In this document: positions 55,487 through 64,000 of the stretch, in pieces
Layout of the letters: each line of letters starts with the position of its first letter
How positions within the stretch are numbered: the stretch's first letter is position 1
From: Hippophae tibetana
Taxonomy: Eukaryota; Streptophyta; Magnoliopsida; Rosales; Elaeagnaceae
Assembly: GCA_037013495.1 (NCBI GenBank)
Contig: CM072810.1
Span: forward strand, 26,813,843 to 26,877,842
Direction: 5' to 3'
DNA length: 64,000 nucleotides
Notes under the pieces: model-generated
Seen by the model: the letters and a program-made list of their open reading frames with translations, nothing else
Database searches by the model: none
Told to the model about the DNA's origin: nothing
Translations under genes and position numbers: made by a program

Positions 55487-56667
55487 CTTGCATGATATAG
55501 ATTTCAAAATTTCCATTCAACTATATAATTCTAGATTTATTTCATTGTTGATATGCCTATATGAGTGGTCTCCAAAATGTTTCATGTTCTTTTGAAGAAG
55601 TTTAATTTTAAATTCAACTTAATAATCATTTTAGAGCTCGAATTACCTTTTTCTTAATATCCCTGAAAAAGGGTCTCTTCTTCCTATGAAATTTAGTAAA
55701 TCTCACGACAAGTAGAGCCACTTTCTCTTCATTGAGATTAGAGTCATCATTTCTAACAATTGGGTTAAAAACATGTTCACTCGGACCACTATCCTTGATG
55801 TCTTAAGAGCCAAGTTCTCTCCCTTCGCGAAAGTATATTACTCTCATTTTGGCCACTAGTGATGTAGTTCGAATGCCTGCCCAACATATTCGTTTAACAG
55901 TAAGTTCAATTGGCTTATACATGGACTTAAGCAAGGTAATTTGGCATGAAAATGATAAGGTAGTATTGGAATGATTTTCTCAATCTAATTTTCTTTACTA
56001 ATAGGTCCACCCAAGTTTTAAAAGTAGTTGATTACGTTTGAAAAATATGCAAAGACTTTGTCCAAAGTTTCATCCTCTTGCATGATATAGATTTCAAAAT
56101 TTCCATTCAACTATATAATTCTAGATTTATTTTATCATTGATATGCCTATATGAGTGGTCTCCAAATTGTTTCATGTTCTTTTGAAGAAGTTAAATTTTA
56201 ATTTCAACTTAATAATCATTTTAGAGCTCGAATTACCTTTTTTTTTAATATCCCTCAAAAAGGGACTCTTCTTTCTATGGAATTTAGTAAATCTCACGGC
56301 AAGTGGAGCCACTTTCTCTTCATTGAGATAAGAGTCATCATTTCTAACAATTGGGTTAAAAACATGTTCGCTCGGACCACTATCCTTGATGTCTTAAGAG
56401 CCAAGTTCTCTCCCTTCTCGAAAGTATATTACTCTCATCTTGGCCACGAGTGATGTAGTTCGAATCCCTGCCCAACATATTCATTTAACAATAAGTTCAA
56501 TTGGCTTGTACATGGACTTAAGTAAATTAATTTGGCATGAAAATGATACGGTAGTATTGGAATGATTTTCTCATTCTAATTTTCTCTACTAATAGGTCTA
56601 CCCAAGTTTTAAAAGTAGTTGATTATGTTTGAAAAATATGCAAACACTTTGTCCAAAGTTTCATCCT

Positions 56668-59600
56668 CTTGCATGATATAGATTTCAAAATTTCCATTCA
56701 ACTATATAATTATAGATTTATTTCATCGTTGATATGCCTATATGAGTGGTCTCCAAAATGTTTCATGTTCTTTTGAAGAAGTTTAATTTTAAATTCAACT
56801 TAATAATCATTTTAAAGCTCGAATTACCTTTTTTTTAATATCCCTGAAAAAGGGTCTCTTCTTCCTATGAAATTTAGTAAATCTCACGGCAAGTAGAGCC
56901 ACTTTCTCTTCATTAAGATTAGAGTAATCATTTCTAACAATTGGGTTAAAAACATGTTCGCTCGGACCCCTATCCTTGATGTCTTAAGAGCCAAGTTCTC
57001 TCCCTTCTCGAAAGTATATTACTCTCATCTTGGCCACTAGTATTGTAGTTCGAATGCCTGCTCAACATATTCCTTTAACAATAAGTTCAATTGGCTTATA
57101 CATGGACTTAAGCAAGGTAATTTGGCATGAAAATGATAAGGTAGTATTGGAATGATTTTCTCAATCTAATTTTCTTTACTAATAGGTCCACCCAAGTTTT
57201 AAAAGTAGTTGATTACGTTTGAAAAATATGCAAAGACTTTGTCCAAAGTTTCATCCTCTTGCATGATTTAGATTTCAAAATTTCCATTCAACTATATAAT
57301 TCTAGATTTATTTTATCGTTGATATGCCTATATGAGTGGTCTCCAAATTGTTTCATGTTCTTTTGAAGAAGTTAAATTTTAATTTCAACTTAATAATCAT
57401 TTTAGAGCTCGAATTACCTTTTTTTTTAATATCCCTCAAAAAGGAACTCTTCTTTCTATGGAATTTAGTAAATCTCACGGCAAGTGGAGCCACTTTCTCT
57501 TCATTGAGATAAGAGTCATCATTTCTAACAATTGGGTTAAAAACATGTTCGCTCGGACCACTATCCTTGATGTCTTAAGAGCCAAGTTCTCTCCCTTCTC
57601 GAAAATATATTACTCTCATCTTGGCCACGAGTGATGTAGTTCGAATCCCTGCCCAACATATTCATTTAACAATAAGTTCAATTGGCTTGTACATGCACTT
57701 AAGTAAATTAATTTGGCATGAAAATGATACGGTAGTATTGGAATGATTTTCTCATTCTAATTTTCTCTACTAATAGGTCTACCCAAGTTTTAAAAGTAGT
57801 TGATTATGTTTGAAAAATATGCAAACACTTTGTCCAAAGTTTCATCCTCCTGCATGATATAGATTTCAAAATTTCCATTCAACTATATAATTATAGATTT
57901 ATTTCATCGTTGAAATGCCTATATGAGTGCTATCCGAAATGTTTCATGTTCTTTTGAAGAAGGTTAATTTTAAATTCAACTTAATAATCATTTTAGAGCT
58001 CGAATTACCATTTTTTTAATATCCCTGAAAAAGGGACTCTTCTTCCTATGAAATTTAGTAAATCTCACGGCAAGTAGAGCCACTTTCTCTTCATTGAGAT
58101 TAGAGTCATCATTTCTAACATTTGGGTTAAAAACATGTTCGCTCGGACCACTATCCTTGATGTCTTAAGAGCCAAGTTCTCTCCCTTGTCGAAAGTATAT
58201 TACTCTCATTTTGGCCACTAGTGATGTAGTTCGAATTCCTGCCCAACATATTCGTTTAACAGTAAGTTCAATTGGCTTATGCATGGACTTAAGCAAGGTA
58301 ATTTGGCATGAAAATGATAAGGTAGTATTGGAAGGATTTTCTCAATCTAATTTTCTTTGCTAATAGGTCCACCCAAGTTTTAAAAGTAGTTGATTACGTT
58401 TGAAAAATATGCAAAGACTTTGTCCAAAGTTTCATCCTCTTGCATGATATAGATTTCAAAATTTCCATTCAACTATATAATTCTAGATTTATTTTATCGT
58501 TGATATGCCTATATGAGTGGTGTCCAAATTGTTTCATGTTCTTTTGAAGAAGTTTAATTTTAAATTCAACTTAATAATCATTTTAGAGCTCGAATTACCT
58601 TTTTTTTAATATCCCTGAAAAAGGGTCTCTTCTTCCTATGAAATTTAGTAAATCTCACGGCAAGTAGAGCCACTTTCTCTTCATTGAGATTAGAGTCATC
58701 ATTTCTAACAATTGGGTTAAAAACATGTTCGCTCGGACCACTATCCTTGATGTCTTAAGAGCCAAGTTCTCTCCCTTCGCGAAAGTATATTACTCTCATT
58801 TTGGCCACTAGTGATGTAGTTCGAATGCCTGCCCAACATATTCGTTTAACAGTAAGTTCAATTGGCTTATACATGGACTTAAGCAAGGTAATTTGGCATG
58901 AAAATGATAAGGTAGTATTGGAATGATTTTCTCAATCTAATTTTCTCTACTAATAGGTCCACCCAAGTTTTAAAAGTAGTTGATTACGTTTGAAAAATAT
59001 GCAAAGACTTTGTCCAAAGTTTCATCCTCTTGCATGATATAGATTTCAAAATTTCCATTCAACTATATAATTCTAGATTTATTTTATCGTTGATATGCCT
59101 ATATGAATGGTCTCCAAATTGTTTCATGTTCTTTTGAAGAAGTTAAATTTTAATTTCAACTTAATAATCATTTTAGAGCTCGAATTACCTTTTTTTTTAA
59201 TATCCCTCAAAAAGGGACTCTTCTTTCTATGGAATTTAGTAAATCTCACGGCAAGTGGAGCCACTTTCTCTTCATTGAGATAAGAGTCATCATTTCTAAC
59301 AATTGGGTTAAAAACATGTTCGCTCGGACCACTATCCTTGATGTCTTGAGAGCCAAGTTCTCTCCCTTCTCGAAAGTATATTACTCTCATCTTGGCCACG
59401 AGTGATGTAGTTCGAATCCCTGCCCAACATATTCATTTAACAATAAGTTCAATTGGCTTGTACATGGACTTAAGTAAATTAATTTGGCATGAAAATGATA
59501 CGGTAGTATTGGAATGATTTTCTCATTCTAATTTTCTCTACTAATAGGTCTACCCAAGTTTTAAAAGTAGTTGATTATGTTTGAAAAATATGCAAACACT

Positions 59601-62600
59601 TTGTCCAAAGTTTCATCCTCCTGCTTGATATAGATTTCAAAATTTCCATTCAACTATATAATTATAGATTTATTTCATCGTTGAAATGCCTATATGAGTG
59701 CTATCCGAAATGTTTCATGTTCTTTTGAAGAAGGTTAATTTTAAATTCAACTTAATAATCATTTTAGAGCTCGAATTACCTTTTTTTTAATATCCCTGAA
59801 AAAGGGACTCTTCTACCTATGAAATTTAGTAAATCTCACGGCAAGTAGAGCCACTTTCTCTTCATTGAGATTAGAGTCATCATTTCTAACAATTGGGTTA
59901 AAAACATGTTCGCTCGGACCACTATCCATGATGTCTTAAGAGCCAAGTTCTCTCCCTTCTCGAAAGTATATTACTCTCATCTTGGCCACTAGTGATGTAG
60001 TTCGAATGCCTGCCCAACATATTCGTTTAACAGTAAGTTCAATTGGCTTAGACATGGACTTAAGCAAGGTAATTTGGAATGAAAATGATAAGGTAGTATT
60101 GGAATGATTTTCTCAATCTAATTTTCTTTGCTAATAGGTCCACCCAAGTTTTAAAAGTAGTTGATTACGTTTGAAAAATATGCAAACACTTTGTCCAAAG
60201 TTTCATCCTCTTGCATGATATAGATTTCAAAATTTCCATTCAACTATATAATTCTAGATTTATTTCATTGTTGATATGCCTCTATGAGTGGTCTCCAAAA
60301 TGTTTCATGTTCTTTTGAAGAAGGTTAATTTTAAATTCAACTTAATAATCATTTTAGAGCTCGAATTACCTTTTTTTTAATATCCCTGAAAAAGGGTCTC
60401 TTCTTCCTATGAAATTTAGTAAATCTCACGGCAAGTAGAGCCACTTTCTCTTCATTGAGATTAGAGTAATCATTTCTAACAATTGGGTTAAAAACATGTT
60501 CGCTCGGACCACTATCCTTGATGTCTTAAGAGCCAAGTTCTCTCCCTTCTCGAAAGTATATTACTCTCATCTTGGCCACGAGTGATGTAGTTCGAATCCC
60601 TGCCCAACATATTCATTTAACAATAAGTTCAATTGGCTTGTACATGGACTTAAGTAAATTAATTTGGCATGAAAATGATACGGTAGTATTGGAATGATTT
60701 TCTCATTCTAATTTTCTCTACTAATAGGTCTACCCAAGTTTTAAAAGTAGTTGATTATGTTTGAAAAATATGCAAACACTTTGTCCAAAGTTTCATCCTC
60801 CTGCATGATATAGATTTCAAAATTTCCAGTCAACTATATAATTATAGATTTATTTCATCGTTGATATGCCTATATGAGTGGTCTCCAAAATGTTTCATGT
60901 TCTTTTGAAGAAGTTTAATTTTAAATTCAACTTAATAATCATTTTAGAGCTCGAATTACCTTTTTTTTAATATCCCTGAAAAAGGGTCTCTTCTTCCTAT
61001 GAAATTTAGTAAATCTCACGGCAAGTAGAGCCACTTTCTCTTCATTGAGATTAGAGTAATCATTTCTAACAATTGGGTTAAAAACATGTTCGCTCGGACC
61101 ACTATCCTTGATGTCTTAAGAGCCAAGTTCTCTCCCTTCTCGAAAGTATATTACTCTCATCTTGGCCACTAGTATTGTAGTTCGAATGCCTGCCCAACAT
61201 ATTCCTTTAACAGTAAGTTCAATTGGCTTATACATGGACTTAAGCAAGGTAATTTGGCATGAAAATGATAAGGTAGTATTGGAATGATTTTCTCAATCTA
61301 ATTTTCTTTACTAATAGGTCCACCCAAGTTTTAAAAGTAGTTGATTACGTTTGAAAAATATGCAAAGACTTTGTCCAAAGTTTCATCCTCTTGCATGATA
61401 TAGATTTCAAAATTTCCATTCAACTATATAATTCTAGATTTATTTTATCGTTGATATGCCTATATGAGTGGTCTGCAAATTGTTTCATGTTCTTTTGAAG
61501 AAGTTAAATTTTAATTTCAACTTAATAATCATTTTAGAGCTCGAATTACCTTTTTTTTTAATATCCCTCAAAAAGGGACTCTTCTTTCTATGGAATTTAG
61601 TAAATCTCACGGCAAGTGGAGCCACTTTCTCTTCATTGAGATAATAGTCATCATTTCTAACAATTGGGTTAAAAACATGTTCGCTCGGACCACTATCCTT
61701 GATGTCTTAAGAGCCAAGTTCTCTCCCTTCTCGAAAATATATTACTCTCATCTTGGCCACGAGTGATGTAGTTCGAATCCCTGCCCAACATATTCATTTA
61801 ACAATAAGTTCAATTGGCTTGTACATGCACTTAAGTAAATTAATTTGGCATGAAAATGATACGGTAGTATTGGAATGATTTTCTCATTCTAATTTTCTCT
61901 GCTAATAGGTCTACCCAAGTTTTAAAAGTAGTTGATTATGTTTGAAAAATATGCAAACACTTTGTCCAAAGTTTCATCCTCCTGCATGATATAGATTTCA
62001 AAATTTCCATTCAACTATATAATTATAGATTTATTTCATCGTTGAAATGCCTATATGAGTGCTATCCGAAATATTTCATGTTCTTTTGAAGAAGGTTAAT
62101 TTTAAATTCAACTTAATAATCATTTTAGAGCTAGAATTACCATTTTTTTAATATCCCTGAAAAAGGGACTCTTCTTCCTATGAAATTTAGAAAATCTCAC
62201 GGCAAGTAGAGCCACTTTCTCTTCATTGAGATTAGAGTCATCATTTCTAACATTTGGGTTAAAAACATGTTCGCTCGGACCACTATCCTTGATGTCTTAA
62301 GAGCCAAGTTCTCTCCCTTGTCGAAAGTATATTACTCTCATTTTGGCCACTAGTGATGTAGTTCGAATGCCTGCCCAACATATTCGTTTAACAGTAAGTT
62401 CAATTGGCTTATACATGGACTTAAGCAAGGTAATTTGGCATGAAAATGATAAGGTAGTATTGGAAGGATTTTCTCAATCTAATTTTCTTTGCTAATAGGT
62501 CCACCCAAGTTTTAAAAGTAGTTGATTACGTTTGAAAAATATGCAAAGACTTTGTCCAAAGTTTCATCCTCTTGCATGATATAGATTTCAAAATTTCCAT

Positions 62601-62690
62601 TCAACTATATTATTCTAGATTTATGTTATCGTTGATATGCCTATATGAGTGGTGTCCAAATTGTTTCATGTTCTTTTGAAGAAGTTTAAT
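56668..62690 (+). repeat. Seven-monomer-offset duplication (offset 4132)
   Basis: Monomers at 56668, 57258, 57849 and the left part of 58439 recur at 60800, 61390, 61981 and 62571, all at an offset of exactly 4132. Shared rare markers are GAGTAATC with ATTCCTTTA, CGAAAATAT with CATGCACTTAAG, CCATTTTTTTAAT with AACATTTGGG and GGAAGGATTTTC, and GTGGTGTCC. The match ends within the left half of 58439/62571, where the two switch to different forms. Between the copies, monomers 59029, 59620 and 60210 resemble 53716, 54307 and 54897 (CTTCTACCTATG, CCATGATGTC, GCTTAGAC), so the older sixteen-monomer unit continues to the right in rearranged form. Confidence 0.87.
59124..59399 (-). other. Chance 91-codon open frame inside one monomer; not a gene
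   Basis: This is the only frame of this length in the array. It opens in a single monomer (start 59029) of more than a hundred almost identical ones, and the same frame is closed in the others. It has no promoter, no conserved reading frame across copies, and a lysine-rich AT-driven tail. I therefore do not call a gene. Residues 41-60 (59220-59279) read like the basic segment that ends a Ty1/copia gag region (KVAPLAVRFTKFHRKK). At most that would be a very old retroelement fragment captured in the satellite monomer, broken and not functional. The resemblance is by eye and weak. Confidence 0.6.
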
Positions 62691-63160
62691 TTTAATTTCA
62701 ACTTAATAATCATTTTAGAGCTCGAATTACCTTTTTTTTAATATCCCTGAAAAAGGGACTCTTCTTCTAATGAAATTTAGTAAATCTCACGGCAAGTAGA
62801 GCCACTTTCTCTTCATTGAGATTAGAGTCATCATTTCTAACAATTGGGTTAAAAACATGTTCGCTCGGACCACTATCCTTGATGTCTTAAGAGCCAAGTT
62901 CTCTCCCTTCTCGAATGTATATTACTCTCATCTGGGCCACTAGTGATGTAGTCCGAAAGCCTGCCCAACATATTCGTTTAACATTAAGTTCAATTGGCTT
63001 GTACATGGACTTAAGTAAATTAATTTGGCATGAAAATGATACGGTAGTATTGGAATGATTTTCGCATTCTAATTTTCTCTACTAATAGGTCTACCCAAGT
63101 TTTAAAAGTAGGTGATTACGTTTGAAAAATATGCAAAGTCTTTGTCCAAAGTTTCATCCT

Positions 63161-64000
63161 CTTGCATGATATAGATTTCAAAATTTCCATTCAACTATAT
63201 AATTATAGATTTATTTCATCGTTGAAATGCCTATATGAGTGCTATCCCAAATGTTTCATGTTCTTTTGAAGAAGGTTAATTTTAAATTCAACTTAATAAT
63301 CATTTTAGAGCTCGAATTACCTTTTTTTTAATATCCCTCAAAAAGGGACTCTTCTTCCTATGAAATTTAGTAAATCTCACGGCAAGTAGAGCCACTTTCT
63401 CTTCATTGAGATTAGAGTCATCATTTCTAACAATTGGGTTAAAAACATGTTCGCTCGGACCACTATCCTTGATGTCTTAAGAGCCAAGTTCTCTCCCTTG
63501 TCGAAAGTATATTACTCTCATTTTGGCCACTAGTGATGTAGTTCGAATGCCTGCCCAACATATTCGTTTAACAGTAAGTTCAATTGGCTTATACATGGAC
63601 TTAAGCAAGGTAATTTGGCATGAAAATGATAAGGTAGTATTGGAATGATTTTCTCAATCTAATTTTCTTTACTAATAGGTCCACCCAAGTTTTAAAAGTA
63701 GTTGATTACGTTTGAAAAATATGCAAAGACTTTGTCCAAAGTTTCATCCTCTTGCATGATATAGATTTCAAAATTTCCATTCAACTATATAATTCTAGAT
63801 TTATTTTATCGTTGATATGCCTATATGAGTGGTCTCCAAATTGTTTCATGTTCTTTTGAAGAAGTTTAATTTTAATTTCAACTTAATAATCATTTTAGAG
63901 CTCGAATTACCTTTTTTTTAATATCCCTGAAAAAGGGACTCTTCTTCTAATGAAATTTAGTAAATCTCACGGCAAGTAGAGCCACTTTCTCTTCATTGAG
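63161..64000 (+). repeat. Last full monomer and truncated monomer at the window edge
   Basis: The monomer at 63161 is of the GTGCTATCCCAAATG type but carries CCCTCAAAAAGG, a combination not typical of that type elsewhere. The partial monomer at 63751 shares the uncommon CTTCTTCTAATG with the one at 62571. The window stops 250 bp into this copy with no sign of array end, so the satellite continues to the right. Confidence 0.9.

Larger units (their letters stand above)
1..64000 (+). repeat. Satellite array, ~590-bp monomer, 108 full copies plus one partial
   Basis: The whole window is a head-to-tail array of one monomer with no interruption and no inverted copy. Taking the C of the conserved motif CNTGCATGATATAGATTTC as base 1, monomers start at 1, 591, 1181, 1771, 2361, 2952, 3542, 4132, 4722, 5313, 5903, 6494, 7085, 7675, 8265, 8856, 9446, 10036, 10627, 11217, 11807, 12397, 12987, 13577, 14167, 14757, 15347, 15937, 16527, 17118, 17708, 18299, 18889, 19480, 20070, 20660, 21251, 21841, 22432, 23022, 23612, 24203, 24793, 25383, 25973, 26562, 27153, 27744, 28334, 28925, 29515, 30105, 30696, 31286, 31875, 32466, 33057, 33647, 34237, 34828, 35419, 36009, 36599, 37190, 37780, 38370, 38963, 39553, 40142, 40733, 41323, 41913, 42503, 43093, 43683, 44273, 44863, 45453, 46043, 46633, 47222, 47812, 48405, 48995, 49585, 50176, 50766, 51356, 51946, 52536, 53126, 53716, 54307, 54897, 55487, 56077, 56668, 57258, 57849, 58439, 59029, 59620, 60210, 60800, 61390, 61981, 62571, 63161, 63751. 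The phase of the start is arbitrary. No gene-sized unique stretch exists anywhere. Most monomers carry one SacI (GAGCTC) and one BstBI (TTCGAA) site. I do not recognise the family by name. Confidence 0.99.

Noticed and set aside
59124-59399. 91-codon minus-strand open frame as a protein gene
   Set aside because: It is open in one monomer only and closed in the near-identical neighbours, has no conserved frame, and lies inside satellite DNA.
1-64000. CRISPR-like repeat array
   Set aside because: The repeats are contiguous 590-bp units with no short repeats separated by unique spacers.
1-64000. TATA-like and AT-rich strings as promoters
   Set aside because: TATATAA-like strings are expected in 67% AT DNA and no transcript or gene is linked to them.
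1-64000. Telomere, replication origin or mobile element boundary
   Set aside because: No telomeric repeat, terminal inverted repeat, target-site duplication or break in the 590-bp phase was found.

Overview
The window is one uninterrupted tandem array of a satellite DNA. The monomer is about 590 bp and AT-rich: a hand count of the monomer starting at 1771 gives about 33% GC. All copies lie head-to-tail in the same orientation. I count 108 complete monomers plus a 250-bp partial one at the right edge. Both window ends lie inside the array, so its true length is unknown. I find no credible protein-coding gene, RNA gene, inserted transposable element, CRISPR array, telomeric repeat or unique sequence.

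The organism is not directly identifiable. A homogeneous, AT-rich, kilobase-scale satellite with no other sequence fits constitutive heterochromatin (centromeric, pericentromeric or subtelomeric) of a nuclear genome. Many of the variable sites are CpG changed to TpG or CpA, which fits a methylated genome. A short minus-strand stretch of the monomer resembles the end of a plant Ty1/copia gag region. A flowering plant is my best guess, by inference only.

Layout: monomers are about 590 bp, with a few of 589, 591 or 593 bp. Most length change comes from one poly-T tract (T8 to T11), and the rest from a few other 1-bp indels. Monomers fall into a handful of linked subtypes, many of them mosaics of left-half and right-half types. 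Larger units are repeated on top of the monomer period: a four-monomer unit at about 0.8-5.65 kb (offset 2361); a three-monomer unit at about 4.5-7.7 kb (offset 1772); a five-monomer-offset duplication at 10.65-15.4 kb (offset 2950); a seven-monomer unit at 15.9-24.2 kb (offset about 4133); an eight/nine-monomer unit at 24.2-33.6 kb; a four-monomer unit at 32.0-36.5 kb (offset 2362); a sixteen-monomer unit at 37.8-55.5 kb (offset about 9443), with single-monomer expansion inside it; and a seven-monomer-offset duplication at 56.7-62.7 kb (offset 4132). Hybrid monomers mark likely crossover points and short foreign patches look like gene conversion. The array therefore appears to be evolving by recent unequal exchange with units of many sizes rather than one fixed higher-order repeat.

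The only long open frame (91 codons, 59124-59399, minus strand) is a chance opening inside one monomer. The points worth a second look are the nested duplications, conversion patches, possible gag-fossil origin, intron-like signals repeated in most monomers, CpG-decay pattern and the unusually divergent monomer near the right end.
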